Of a stretch of 64,000 nt of DNA, positions 1 to 8,836 are shown one piece after another. Each line of letters begins with the position of its first letter. Position 1 is the stretch's first letter. Made by a program: the position numbers and the translations under genes. The notes beneath the pieces were generated by a model. The model was not told the DNA's origin. It ran no database searches and saw nothing but the letters and a program-made list of their open reading frames with translations. Source of the stretch: Clostridium uliginosum (GTDB taxonomy: Bacteria; Bacillota; Clostridia; Clostridiales; Clostridiaceae); contig NZ_FOMG01000003.1 of assembly GCF_900112485.1 (NCBI RefSeq), positions 1 to 64,000 of the forward strand. Direction: 5' to 3'.

Positions 1-180
1 ATGAAAGAAAAGTTCTCTTTTTTAACTAGAGTGTTAGAGATAACAGTTACATCTGCACAACAAAAGATTTAGATTTTGAATTTTATTAACTAATTCATAC
101 ATCTAAAAATGAGCCTTTGAGATATAATATAAAGTTATTTATCGTATATATCACAGGTTCATTTTTAAATAAAGTATTAT

Positions 181-229
181 AGATATAGGAGTGATGATTT
201 AATATTACTATTCATCCTATATCTTTTTT
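181..229 (+). terminator. intrinsic terminator
   Basis: Arms AGATATAGGA and TCCTATATCT form a stem with a few more pairs toward the loop, followed on the plus strand by TTTTTT. It would end plus-strand transcripts coming from left of or near the window start. Confidence 0.6.
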
Positions 230-367
230 GCATATTAAAATAATTGAAAATATTTATTATAGCACCAGTACAATAATCTACAATTGCGTCTTATTGTTTG
301 ACAATATTGTACCATTATATACTATTTATATATATAGAGAATCTACTAATACGAGGCTATATATGGC

Positions 368-403
368 AACTATCACAATGAGGTATACTTTATTGTGATA
401 GTT
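368..403. terminator. perfect 12-bp hairpin
   Basis: AACTATCACAAT at 368-379 is the exact reverse complement of 392-403, with a 12-nt loop. The trailing T-run is poor, so this may be a terminator or simply a small palindrome. Confidence 0.35.
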
Positions 404-606
404 TTGTGCTAAAGTTTTATATATTGGTATAATATATAAGTTTATAAACATTCTACCTAATGGTATAATATTTCTAAGTAGTTAGGTCATAATAGTAGAC
501 TATTATACTGATATTAGTATTTAAATTGAGGAGGTAATGATAAGAATTTAAAAAAACTATGAATTCAGTAGCTAAAATTTACTTAGGCTTCTCATGAGTA
601 ACTTAT

Positions 607-732
607 ATGAACAAACTTGTTGAAGGATCAGATGAAGATCTTAGGGCAAGAAGGGAAAAAGAAGGACAGAAAGTTGCACCAAGTATTGGATATAAATTTT
701 ATATAGAGGTGAAAATAAATGAAAAATTCTAA
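607..732 (+). pseudogene. 41-codon fragment, unknown
   Basis: An open frame from ATG 607 (MNKLVEGSDEDLRARREKEG...) overlaps the next ORF by 14 nt. The charged sequence looks protein-like rather than random, but no good ribosome binding site precedes it and no family is recognised. It is probably the remnant of a larger gene. It lies in a region full of decayed coding sequence. Confidence 0.25.
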
Positions 733-997
733 AGAAAAAAGTATAAAAGCTATAAACGCTATAGAAAATACATTAAAAAACTTAGATATTAATTATCATA
801 AACCATTAATTGATTTATTAAATGAATATAATAATAAATTAAATACTCAAGATAATCATGTACCTTTAATAACTAGTTTAGTAAATAAAATTTCTTGGTG
901 TATTTTAGAAAATAATTTAAAAGTGCCTCCTGAAGTTAGTGAATTAATAGGAACTCTAAATTCATTACAAACTAGATTTATGGTGTGTAAATTTTAA
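719..997 (+). CDS. hypothetical protein, 92 aa
   Basis: The product is not recognised. The ATG is preceded by AGAGGTG at good spacing. The protein is hydrophilic and probably mostly helical (Lys/Asn/Leu-rich, no membrane segment or signal peptide). A MITE-A end starts 16 bp after the stop, so the original 3' context, and perhaps the original C-terminus (ending MVCKF), may have been altered by that insertion. Confidence 0.4.
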   Translation: MKNSKEKSIKAINAIENTLKNLDINYHKPLIDLLNEYNNKLNTQDNHVPLITSLVNKISWCILENNLKVPPEVSELIGTLNSLQTRFMVCKF

Positions 998-1012
998 TAT
1001 TTGGCTATGTTT

Positions 1013-1050
1013 TAGCAAAGTGTTGATATTGTTATAATAACTTATAAACT
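1013..1050. repeat. MITE-A left-end remnant
   Basis: GGCTATGTTTTAG followed by GTGTTGATATTGTTATA matches the conserved left end of the MITE-A family. No right end is found nearby, so this is a truncated copy lying between two gene fragments. Confidence 0.6.
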
Positions 1051-1088
1051 TTCAATGATTAATTCAAGTCCGTAGTCAAATTGTTCTT

Positions 1089-1292
1089 TTGAACTATAAA
1101 GCAACATTTTTGGAAAAAGCCCAGAAATATAATGAAATGAATGATGAATGGCTTGATTTTATAGTAGATTGCAGAAATGGTATAAGTCATTATTATGAGG
1201 TAAATGATATAAATAAGCATCTGGTTTTCAAAGTGGCGGTATCTGTGAGGATTACCGTCTACTTACATAAAAACCGATTTAAAATAATGTGA
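1089..1292 (+). pseudogene. possible DUF3990 fragment
   Basis: The frame contains FLEKAQKYNEMNDEWLDFIV, which resembles the central segment of DUF3990 proteins (acidic residue, EW, then FIV/FVL and an NR-like turn); compare GEWAIFVLNNR in the intact DUF3990 gene at 18985-19488. The start codon is TTG without a clear ribosome binding site, and the N- and C-terminal parts of the family are missing. It is interpreted as a decayed, possibly MITE-disrupted copy. Confidence 0.3.
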
Positions 1293-1309
1293 AGCTAATG
1301 ATAACTATA

Positions 1310-1891
1310 CTATTTATTAAAGCATCTTAACTTTGATGCTTTTCCTTGTATTTCTATCATAGAATATGTCCCATGTTCAAAATAAAAAGAATGAACATTC
1401 TCTAATGATAAACCTAATAATTTAACAATAATTATAGATAATGGTCCACTGTGTGAGACTATTAAAGCATCTTTTCCTTTTGATACAATTTCGTCCAAAC
1501 ATTTACTAACACGGTGACACATGTCTTCATAATTTTCACTTCCACTTGGTGGATTATGAATCAAGTCCTCAATCATACGTCCAAAGTCCTGAGAATCTTT
1601 TTGTATTCTATTATCAAACGAAGAACCTTCAAGAATTCCAAAGTTTTGCTCATTTAAGCCTGATAATTTGATGATTGATTCTGTTCTACCATTCATGCAT
1701 ATTTCAGCAGTTGCATAAGCTCTTGATAATTCACTTGTGTAACAACTTGAAAATTCCATATTCTTTAATTTGTCTGCTGATTGTTTGGCTTGTATAAAAC
1801 CAGTTTCAGTTAACGGATAATCAGTAATCCCAAAAATTAGTTGCTTTTCATTACCTATTGATTCTCCATGTCTGACTAAATATATTTTCAT
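1310..1891 (-). CDS. histidine phosphatase family protein
   Basis: This 193-aa protein belongs to the phosphoglycerate mutase-like histidine phosphatases. The N-terminal LVRHGES motif carries the phospho-accepting His (about residue 8), and the C-terminal SHSGPLS segment carries the second catalytic His (about 147). YTSELSRAYATAEI is the usual substrate-side motif. The length is typical for small-molecule phosphatases such as CobC-like or GpmB-like enzymes. It is cytosolic, with no signal peptide. The substrate cannot be read from sequence and the isolated position next to ribB does not decide it. Confidence 0.85.
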   Translation of the reverse strand: MKIYLVRHGESIGNEKQLIFGITDYPLTETGFIQAKQSADKLKNMEFSSCYTSELSRAYATAEICMNGRTESIIKLSGLNEQNFGILEGSSFDNRIQKDSQDFGRMIEDLIHNPPSGSENYEDMCHRVSKCLDEIVSKGKDALIVSHSGPLSIIIVKLLGLSLENVHSFYFEHGTYSMIEIQGKASKLRCFNK

Positions 1892-2013
1892 ACTATTACC
1901 CCTTTATTACATTTAAGATATTTATCATTTCAATAGCTGATACAGCTATATAATATCTTGCTTTTGTATATTATTTTTTCAATTATTCTATACTTCCTAA
2001 AAGGCCTGTCTAT

Positions 2014-2628
2014 TTATTTTCTTGTATCATTCATATATTCTTTAAGCTGTTTTACTGTCACAAATGTAAGATTATGATGTTTTGCAAACTGAATAAGCTC
2101 ACTTTTGCGCATCATTGTTCCATCCTCTCTCATTATTTCACAACAAAGTCCAGCTTCTTTAAGCCCTGCAAGCCTTAAGAAATCAACTGTAGCCTCTGTA
2201 TGTCCCTCTCTTTCAAATACTCCACCTGCTTTTGCCTCAAGGGGAAACATATGCCCCGGTCTTCTAAAATCTTCCGGATTAACACCTTCTTCTACACACT
2301 TGATTGCTGTATATGAACGCTCATGGGCAGATATGCCTGTAGTTGTATCCACATGGTCAATTGACACAGTAAATGCGGTTGTATGGTTGTCTGTATTGTT
2401 CTTTACCATCTGAGCAAGTCCTAACTTTTCTGTCATAGCAGCACTCATAGGCATGCATATAAGACCCTTTGCATAAGATGCCATGAAATTCACATTTTTA
2501 GGTGTAGCAAATTCAGCCGCACATATAAGGTCGCCCTCATTTTCTCTGTCAGGGTCATCTGTAACTATTATAATTTTTCCATTTCTTATATCATTTATAG
2601 CCTCTTTAATAGTATTAAAATTCTCCAT
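2014..2628 (-). CDS. ribB: 3,4-dihydroxy-2-butanone 4-phosphate synthase
   Basis: RibB converts ribulose 5-phosphate to 3,4-dihydroxy-2-butanone 4-phosphate plus formate, the C4 branch of riboflavin synthesis. The family signatures are visible: [19 protein letters not shown] near the N-terminus, [28 protein letters not shown] and [14 protein letters not shown]. At 204 aa it is a stand-alone RibB, not the RibBA fusion common in Firmicutes. A good ribosome binding site (GGAGGATTT) precedes the ATG. An FMN riboswitch and terminator lie upstream, so it should be repressed when FMN is plentiful. No other rib genes are adjacent. Confidence 0.95.
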   Translation of the reverse strand: MENFNTIKEAINDIRNGKIIIVTDDPDRENEGDLICAAEFATPKNVNFMASYAKGLICMPMSAAMTEKLGLAQMVKNNTDNHTTAFTVSIDHVDTTTGISAHERSYTAIKCVEEGVNPEDFRRPGHMFPLEAKAGGVFEREGHTEATVDFLRLAGLKEAGLCCEIMREDGTMMRKSELIQFAKHHNLTFVTVKQLKEYMNDTRK

Positions 2629-2726
2629 TTTTAAATCCTCCTATTTTTAATATAAATTATTTATTATGGTACGATTTCTTCTATTTCCAATGCCATTTTT
2701 AAAAATTGATTTTATAACCTCACCTC

Positions 2727-2778
2727 TATTTAAAAAAATAAAGCCATCCTGAAAAAAATTACTTCAGGACGGCTTTAT
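2727..2778 (-). terminator. FMN-riboswitch expression-platform terminator
   Basis: Arms at 2738-2753 and 2763-2778 (AAAGCCGTCCTGAA / TTCAGGATGGCTTT on the minus strand, one mismatch) are followed by a run of Ts. It lies between the riboswitch aptamer and ribB, the expected place for FMN-dependent premature termination. Confidence 0.85.
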
Positions 2779-2856
2779 AAAAAAATTGATTTTAAATTAT
2801 TGTCTGCTTGATATATACTCCTTAACAGCCAACTTAAAAATACTTTAATAATAACC

Positions 2857-2969
2857 ATTCATCTTCTTTTATCCAGACTTTACTGTCGGCCTCGGAATTT
2901 CACCGAATCATGCCTTGCGGCTCGTGGGCTTTACCACCGGTATGGAATTTCACCAAACCCTGAAGATAC
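2857..2969 (-). promoter_or_regulatory. FMN riboswitch (RFN element)
   Basis: Read on the minus strand, the RFN core is present: GGTGAAATTCC twice, GGTGGTAAAGCCCACGAG, and GCCGACAGTAAAGTCTGGAT, closed by a P1 helix (ATCTTC / GAAGAT). FMN binding should favour the terminator at 2727-2778 and lower ribB expression. Confidence 0.95.
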
Positions 2970-3112
2970 ATATTCACTTTATAAATTATTATATTACTAA
3001 AATTTGGATTGTCAAGAAAATTCTTTTGGCTGTTTTTTATAAATCAATAAAATATTTTTCTTTTAGTATGACTCTTGTTTTTATGGTATTTTATATAATT
3101 TTTCTAAAATAA

Positions 3113-3179
3113 TGTAACATTTTCTGTTACAAGTTAGGTTACAATTTTGGTTACAAATATAGTAACTTTAATTGTAACG
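3113..3179. repeat. GTAAC/GTTAC box cluster 1
   Basis: Seven GTAAC or GTTAC pentamers fall within 67 bp, irregularly spaced on both strands. The same box recurs in clusters at 17830, 20945, 27926, 33957 and 36258. Near parA such boxes could be partition sites; here no gene partner is evident. Confidence 0.5.
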
Positions 3180-3219
3180 CATTATGTAGTAAAAATTGTT
3201 CTTTTTTATATTTATAATA

Positions 3220-3513
3220 GGCTATGTTTTAGAATAGTGTTGATATTGTTACATTTTTGTTAAGTGGGCATTAGAATTTAACTTTTAGAACTCTTAATGA
3301 GTATTGTCACATTAATTGCTTGTCCGAAGCTTGTCTTTGGAGCAAGCTTGGAATGGGACCATACTCATTTAGATGTTCTTAAGTGAGAGTCAAAATTTTA
3401 TATTTTGTTGCTCGAACTTACTCAGCGAATGAATATGAGTCGAGTTTCCTATATTAATTCTTTAGCCCACTGAACAATATATAACAATATCAACACGGTT
3501 TTAAAACATAGTC
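3220..3513. mobile_element. MITE-A copy, 294 bp, with target duplication
   Basis: The ends GGCTATGTTTTAGAATAGTG and GGTTTTAAAACATAGTC are inverted, and the element is flanked by a perfect 8-bp direct repeat TTATAATA (3212-3219 and 3514-3521). There is no reading frame inside. It carries one 70-bp module (3381-3450, GTGAGAGTC...GAGTCGAGTTTCC) and an internal inverted repeat ending GAGTAT. The 8-bp duplication with GG-ended repeats is compatible with an ISL3-type transposase acting in trans (inference). Confidence 0.85.
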
Positions 3514-3616
3514 TTATAATAAGAACTTATTATTAATACATCCAAAGTAACTATATTGTTAATCTATCTTTAGCATTCTCTCAAATCACGCATTGTTTCT
3601 ACATTTCAAAGCATAG

Positions 3617-3750
3617 CCTGTCTATTGTTTGTATAGGAACTTTATTTATTTTATTCAATTATTTAGAAATTCTTTCAAAATTCTTAATCATTTTGGTTTA
3701 TATTTCGTAAGATTAATTCCTTATTATTTAATTATGGGATTAACAATTAA
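3617..3750 (+). promoter_or_regulatory. shared envelope-gene leader, copy 1
   Basis: About 134 bp here match, in inverted orientation, 13567-13710 upstream of the MBOAT operon. Shared stretches include TGTCTATTGTTTGT, ACTTTATTTATTTT, AGAAATTCTTTCAAAATTCTT and AAGATTAATTCCTTATTATT. It contains direct repeats TTTAGAAATTC and TTTCAAAATTC at an 11-bp step. It ends 76 bp before the glycosyltransferase start, so it probably holds the promoter and an activator site. Confidence 0.7.
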
Positions 3751-3825
3751 GTCAGCTAGTCTATTTTGTGTTATATGCCTAAGCATATGTTTTGGTACTA
3801 GATTAGATTGAAAGGAGAAAAAGCT

Positions 3826-5373
3826 GTGAAGATACAGACAATGCGCTTAAAAGATAGATTCAAAATAAAAAACAATAAACAAAATCACATAAAAAATAAC
3901 AATAAATATTTTGAAATGAAATTTAGTAAATTTATGGTATATTATCTTAGAATTATTATTACTATTATTACTCTAGCTGCAATAGGAGAATTAGGTTATT
4001 ACACATTATTTAAAAAAAGTTTTCTTAATATAGGTCTAATAAGTTTATATATAGTATTATCTAGTATTACATATTTTGTGATTAAGAAAAAAGTTAATAA
4101 AAGAATCATGATTTCACTAATGCTTTTTATAGGATTAGTTCTTAGAATAATTTGGACATTTTCGCTTACTAATGTACCTGTATCAGATTTTAGTCAAGCA
4201 TATAAGGCAGCTATAAGTATTAATAATGGTGATTATAGTCCTATGATGGGAACTTCTTATTTTGGAAGATTTCCTCACCTTACAATTTTAATACTATATT
4301 TTTCAAGAATGATTCTAATATTTAAAGAAAATTCATTAATTGCCATAAAAATAATGAATATTATTTTTTCTACTTCAACTATATTATTAATTTATCTTAT
4401 TTTAAATGAAGTGTTTAAAGAGTATAAAACAATAGTAATTGGTACATTCATAAGTGCTATTATGCCAGCTTCAATTTTGTATACACCAGTATATTGTAGT
4501 GAAAATATAGCTATTCCTTTTTATTTAGCAAGTTTATATTGTTTCATATTGGTAATGAATAAAAAGAAGAAAGATAAACTATTAATAGTTTCAGGAATCT
4601 TGCTTTTTATAGGACATTTATTTAGAATGGTTGCACAAATAATTGTAATAGGATACATTCTGTATATAATAATTTATTACAGGAAGAGCGTTGTAAATAA
4701 ATTTAAAAATACATGTTATATATTATGTTCATTTATAATACCATTTATTATAATAAGTAATTTATTGGTATCAGTTGGAATTACAGATCAAAAACTTTGG
4801 AATGGAAGTGAACCTCATGTAACCTCAATGTTAAAAGGAAGTAATATTGAGAATTTTGGACAATGGAATGAAGGAGATGCAAAGTTTATAAATGAAAATT
4901 TAAAAAATAGAGAGTACTTAGAAATAACTTCGAAAAATAAAATAATAGATAGATACATGAATACTAATATAATAAAAACTTCAATTTTTATTATAGGAAA
5001 GATTTCAATGCAATGGTGTGAAGGAGATTCAGGGGGGGCATTTTGGGCGCAGCTTAATCTTGATAATGATAAATATAAAATTGATATATATAACAAAGGA
5101 AATATATGGTACCAGATTTTTCATGTATTATTATTAATAGGAGTACTAAAAGGATTGTTTAATAAGAAAATGTATTTAGAAAATAAGATAATAAATATAT
5201 TTTATATTATATTTTGTGGATATGGACTGACGTTCTTAATATTAGAATCTCAATCCAGGTATGCATTTATAATAAATTGGAATTTGTTAATACTGTCATT
5301 GACATCTATACAAACTAGTTCAAAAGATGTATTACCTGTAACAGATAGGCAAAATCTCATTGCAAATAAATAG
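3826..5373 (+). CDS. ArnT/PMT-like membrane glycosyltransferase
   Basis: A polytopic membrane protein of about 515 aa with roughly 11 hydrophobic segments. The motif VPVSDFSQAY after the first three segments resembles the catalytic acidic loop of GT-C enzymes (ArnT, PMT, GT39/GT83), and IMPASILYTPVYCSENIAIPFY is typical of that fold. GT-C enzymes move a sugar from a lipid-phosphate donor to an acceptor outside the membrane. The start is taken as GTG 3826 because AAAGGAG lies 8 nt before it; an in-frame TTG at 3808 sits upstream of that site. The TAG stop is formed where MITE-B begins, so the original tail may differ. The leader is shared with the MBOAT operon. Confidence 0.7.
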   Translation: MKIQTMRLKDRFKIKNNKQNHIKNNNKYFEMKFSKFMVYYLRIIITIITLAAIGELGYYTLFKKSFLNIGLISLYIVLSSITYFVIKKKVNKRIMISLMLFIGLVLRIIWTFSLTNVPVSDFSQAYKAAISINNGDYSPMMGTSYFGRFPHLTILILYFSRMILIFKENSLIAIKIMNIIFSTSTILLIYLILNEVFKEYKTIVIGTFISAIMPASILYTPVYCSENIAIPFYLASLYCFILVMNKKKKDKLLIVSGILLFIGHLFRMVAQIIVIGYILYIIIYYRKSVVNKFKNTCYILCSFIIPFIIISNLLVSVGITDQKLWNGSEPHVTSMLKGSNIENFGQWNEGDAKFINENLKNREYLEITSKNKIIDRYMNTNIIKTSIFIIGKISMQWCEGDSGGAFWAQLNLDNDKYKIDIYNKGNIWYQIFHVLLLIGVLKGLFNKKMYLENKIINIFYIIFCGYGLTFLILESQSRYAFIINWNLLILSLTSIQTSSKDVLPVTDRQNLIANK

Positions 5374-5523
5374 GGCTGTCTCAGAATTACTAAGGGAAGT
5401 AATAACAAAGAAATAGAAATAACATTTATTAAAGAAGACTAGAAAAATTTTGCTAATGTTATTTCTATTTCTCTTTTTGAATATACACCATATTATTAAA
5501 TGATTTGTATTATGAGACAGCCG
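5373..5523. mobile_element. MITE-B copy, ~150 bp
   Basis: Ends GGGCTGTCTCAGAATTAC and TATTATGAGACAGCC are inverted, with the internal pair AAATAGAAATAACATTT / AATGTTATTTCTATTTC. It is non-coding. It begins at the last base of the glycosyltransferase stop codon. Related copies lie at 10267, 32423, 39045, 54260, 56799 and 59074. Confidence 0.75.
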
Positions 5524-5599
5524 CTTTGTTTTAAAACCTTTTGTACAACCAAAACAGGTAAAAAATTCAGTATTGAATAGTCCTTTTTCTTCAAGAAAA

Positions 5600-7825
5600 T
5601 TAATCTATAGGTTTAGAATTAACAAATTCATTGATTATTTCATCAGAATTTTCACATTTATTGACGAACATAACATTATAGTAAATATTATTTTCTTTCC
5701 AAGTATAGTCTACGATAGAATTATCACCATTACATTCGTATTTAAAGACTTCCGTGTCATTAATATTCATTTTTTCAGCTTTAATTTTTTCAGATTTATT
5801 ATCTTCTAAATTTTCTTCAGTAAAATACCCATTTTTCTTTATATCTTCATAAATTTGTGAGTTTTTTTCGGCAGTAAAAGTTATTGAACCATTTTTATTA
5901 GAATAAAAACTGTTTAGTTCATAATTAATTTTATTATTTTTTATATCAGAATTTCCTGAAATTCCGACACATGAGTCATTTATTTTTATATCTTCATTAA
6001 TTTTTAATGGAAGTTTAGGATTAAATCCAAGAAGTCCCTTAGCTTTTTCTAAATCTTCTTTATCGTAAATACCCATTTGTCCAATTTCTGTGGAAACCTC
6101 TCTATCTACATTATAATTTACGTTATTTATTTCATTTGGATATTTTATAGATTGAGCTATTTTTTCTATAGTATCTTCAGAAATATTGCTCCATTCGCTC
6201 TTTTTCTCTCCATTAATATATGTTGAATTATACCCTATGCAATAATACACTCCTTCGTTTTTCCATACAAAATATTTTTCAATCCTTTTCCTACTTTCAA
6301 TATGAAAACCATCCTCATCTTTAGCTGGAGTAGTTGTTGTTAAAGTTATTTGTGATCCATTTATTGTTCCTAATTGCATTGATTGTTCTTCTACTTCTAC
6401 ATTGGAATCTTTATAATATTTATTATGTGCATCTCCAATTTCCTTTAATGATTCTGCAGGTTTTGTTTCAAAAATATCTAATGAAAAAGCATCTTTATGT
6501 TTATTTGGCTTAGAAAAACCTATGCTCAAAGCATTATTATTTTCTGAAAGCTTTCCAATTTGAAATCCTGCGTCTACTTGATATCCTTCTGGAATAAAAT
6601 CAGGTATTTTAAATTTAAAACCTGCTATATTTTGAGCTTTTTTCATGTCATCGTAAATCTTTAAAGATGAATCAATTAAGAATTCATGTTTATCAATTGA
6701 GTTTATTTTATTACTTGCATTAGCTGTTACATTATTATTAACATCTAGTGCTTTAACTTTGATACTGCCTGTAAGTACTACAGTTGCAGCTACTGCGCAA
6801 CATAATAAAGACATTGCAGATATTTTGTAGGAACCTTGTTTAAATTTTTTTATCATTTTAATCCTCCTCTTGATTTGGCTATTTGTTTCAAAACAAATTG
6901 CTAATTGTGAATATTGTTTTTTATTTGAAAACATTTTCGAGAAATTTATAAGTGTCATACCATACTCAATACATTCTTTTTCTCCAAGAATTTCTAGGAC
7001 ACAAGCATCACAAGCATATTCTCTGTAAATTTTCATTTTACTAATAGCAATCCAAACTAAGGGATTAAACCAATGTATTGAAAGTGCAATTATGCCAAGA
7101 AAATTGTAAACTAGATCTTTTCTCTTATAATGCATTAGCTCATGTAAAAGTATATGTGATATCTGAGTATTATCATTTATTTTTAGAACATACTCTGGAA
7201 TGTATATTTTAGGTTTTAAAATTCCTAGGATACAAGGACTTTTAAAACCATCATATATAAAAATTGGAATTTTTGAAGTTATGTTAGCTTTATATCTGCA
7301 TTCGTTCATTAATAATTGAATTTCTGGATACGTATGCAATTGTACATGCTTGATTTTTCTTTTAAAGTTAAATATAAATAGTAGAAATGTTGAGATTAAA
7401 ATAAATAACCCTATGATCCAGATAATAGAAACTATTTTTAATGTAAATAAAATTAAATTTTGATTATTAATTTTTTGTTCATTATCTTTTTCATTAATTT
7501 GAATGTTTTTATTGTGATTTACATTATCATTTTGCTCTTTACCTTCAGAATACAGTTCTTTTTCTTCTGTTGAATTACTTCTTTGACTTTGTAATTGCAA
7601 AACATTTTCATATTTTTGATACAAAGTGCTAAATAAATTAATACTCATTTCAGGAATTACAGGTATAAGAAGCCTTATTACTATTAAAATACACAATCCA
7701 TGTTTAACTCTTACGCTAATATGATTATTAAATATTTTCAAAATTAAACTAATCACAATAATAACAATACTTGCTGTAAAAGAAGTTTGTAAAAACCACA
7801 AAAAAACCTTTTCTAAAATTCCCAT
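5600..7825 (-). CDS. BlaR1-type M56 sensor peptidase
   Basis: A 741-aa sensor/protease of the BlaR1/MecR1 family. Four membrane segments surround a cytoplasmic M56 zinc protease with HELMHYKRKDL (HExxH at about residue 229) and downstream EYACD. A fifth hydrophobic segment (about 345-365) anchors a long extracellular part. That part is not a penicillin-binding domain: two segments of the type PEGYQVDAGF and GFNPKLPL suggest DUF4367-like domains. It should cleave the BlaI-type repressor encoded 28 bp upstream in the same operon when an envelope signal is sensed. The ligand is unknown and probably not a beta-lactam. Confidence 0.85.
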   Translation of the reverse strand: MGILEKVFLWFLQTSFTASIVIIVISLILKIFNNHISVRVKHGLCILIVIRLLIPVIPEMSINLFSTLYQKYENVLQLQSQRSNSTEEKELYSEGKEQNDNVNHNKNIQINEKDNEQKINNQNLILFTLKIVSIIWIIGLFILISTFLLFIFNFKRKIKHVQLHTYPEIQLLMNECRYKANITSKIPIFIYDGFKSPCILGILKPKIYIPEYVLKINDNTQISHILLHELMHYKRKDLVYNFLGIIALSIHWFNPLVWIAISKMKIYREYACDACVLEILGEKECIEYGMTLINFSKMFSNKKQYSQLAICFETNSQIKRRIKMIKKFKQGSYKISAMSLLCCAVAATVVLTGSIKVKALDVNNNVTANASNKINSIDKHEFLIDSSLKIYDDMKKAQNIAGFKFKIPDFIPEGYQVDAGFQIGKLSENNNALSIGFSKPNKHKDAFSLDIFETKPAESLKEIGDAHNKYYKDSNVEVEEQSMQLGTINGSQITLTTTTPAKDEDGFHIESRKRIEKYFVWKNEGVYYCIGYNSTYINGEKKSEWSNISEDTIEKIAQSIKYPNEINNVNYNVDREVSTEIGQMGIYDKEDLEKAKGLLGFNPKLPLKINEDIKINDSCVGISGNSDIKNNKINYELNSFYSNKNGSITFTAEKNSQIYEDIKKNGYFTEENLEDNKSEKIKAEKMNINDTEVFKYECNGDNSIVDYTWKENNIYYNVMFVNKCENSDEIINEFVNSKPID

Positions 7826-7852
7826 AAAAAATATACCTTCTTCCCCTATACC

Positions 7853-8260
7853 TTAAAGTTTTTTAGATGAGCTTTTTTCTTTTTTATCTTTAAGAATATT
7901 TTCTAGTTCTTTAATTTCATCAATAGACAAATTTTCTTCTTCTAAAAATTTACTAAAGAGAATACCTAAAGCTCCATCATATACTTTTTTTAGGAACGAT
8001 TCATTTTCTGATTTTATACATTCATTTTGAGAAATTAATGGATAATAGTTATAAACTCTACCACACTTTTCAAAGTATATTGCTTCTTTTTTAATGAGCC
8101 TTGTTATAAATGTTTTAATAGTTTGTTTTGACCAATTCATCTTATCAGATAATGAATCTATTATTTTTTCTGAAGTTAAAGGGCTTGTTTTCCATAAAAG
8201 TTTCATCACTTCCCATTCTGACTCTGATATTTTAGGAATATTATCCATAAATTCATTCAC
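7853..8260 (-). CDS. BlaI/MecI/CopY-family repressor
   Basis: A 135-aa winged-helix repressor. ISESEWEVMKLLWKTSPLTSEKII and WSKQTIKTFITRLIKKEAIYFEKCGR are the DNA-binding half of BlaI/MecI, and the acidic C-terminal helix provides dimerisation and the protease cleavage region. It precedes the M56 peptidase gene in one operon, the standard sensor-repressor arrangement. A TACA-N2-TGTA operator overlaps its own promoter, so autoregulation is likely. Confidence 0.9.
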   Translation of the reverse strand: MNEFMDNIPKISESEWEVMKLLWKTSPLTSEKIIDSLSDKMNWSKQTIKTFITRLIKKEAIYFEKCGRVYNYYPLISQNECIKSENESFLKKVYDGALGILFSKFLEEENLSIDEIKELENILKDKKEKSSSKKL

Positions 8261-8280
8261 CTTCCTCTATAGTTTGTATT

Positions 8281-8312
8281 TACAGATTACAACTGTAGAT
8301 TAACTTTGTCAA
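8281..8312 (-). promoter_or_regulatory. blaI-type promoter with overlapping operator
   Basis: On the minus strand TTGACA (8307-8312) and TAATCT (8284-8289) are separated by exactly 17 bp. TACAACTGTA (8288-8297), a TACA-N2-TGTA site like known BlaI/MecI operators, overlaps the -10 side. Binding there would block RNA polymerase. Confidence 0.7.
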
Positions 8313-8373
8313 TACAAAAATTTACTTTTAATATAAATTTAGGAGTACAAAGAAAATAACAGTTTAAAGATGA

Positions 8374-8508
8374 AGTGTATGTACTTTTCGCGAATGGAGA
8401 TATAACTATGAAAAGTATGGAATAGATCGACTTAAAGAATGCTATAAAGTATTGATATATAAGTATTTGAACGATGAAGACTACGATAACGAATTTGGAA
8501 TGTCTTAG
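8374..8508 (+). pseudogene. 44-codon C-terminal gene fragment
   Basis: An open frame without a start (TFREWRYNYEKYGIDRLKEC..., ending EFGMS) has the composition of a real protein but is closed upstream by a stop at 8371. The family is not recognised. It lies between the blaI promoter and a MITE-A copy, in a 575-bp stretch with no intact gene. Confidence 0.3.
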
Positions 8509-8562
8509 ATATTATTCTTAGTTTCCAAATTTCGGTGTATAATGGGTGTAATTTAACAATTA

Positions 8563-8785
8563 GGCTATGTTTTAAGTGAATGTTGATATTATAATATAAA
8601 GCTCATGGACAATGGAATTCACTTTAAGAACTCTAAAACGAATATTAGTCCTATTAATGCATGCTCCTAATCAAAGATTATGACAAGCGTTAATAGTACA
8701 AATATTCATTAAGAGTTCTACAAAGCAAATTCCAATGCCAGTTCGCCTTTATATTAAAATATCAACACTATTCTAAAACAGAGCC
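8563..8785. mobile_element. MITE-A copy, 223 bp
   Basis: Ends GGCTATGTTTTAAGTGAATG and TATTCTAAAACAGAGCC are present. The internal inverted repeat (AGAACTCTAAAACGAATATT and AATATTCATTAAGAGTTCT) is intact and the 70-bp module is absent. No clean target duplication is seen. Confidence 0.8.
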
Positions 8786-8836
8786 AAAATAAAAAAAGAA
8801 ATTATTAGATTTTGTTTTTTAATCTAATCTTAGGGA

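Larger units (their letters stand above)
1..606. other. gene-poor region at window edge
   Basis: No convincing gene is seen here. A reading frame open from base 1 stops at 72 and could be the tail of a gene cut by the window edge, but 23 codons are too few to judge. Two hairpins are listed separately. A good Shine-Dalgarno (GAGGAGG near 530) is followed only by a few codons and a stop, suggesting decayed coding sequence. Confidence 0.4.

Noticed and set aside
2105-2413. Plus-strand open frame over ribB
   Set aside because: It is the antisense shadow of ribB, whose motifs and start are clear.
2915-3112. Plus-strand 65-codon frame
   Set aside because: It begins inside the FMN riboswitch and has no ribosome binding site.
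3629-3811. Plus-strand 60-codon hydrophobic frame before the glycosyltransferase
   Set aside because: It lies in the leader shared with 13567-13710, where the matching copy has no such frame; conservation is of DNA, not protein.
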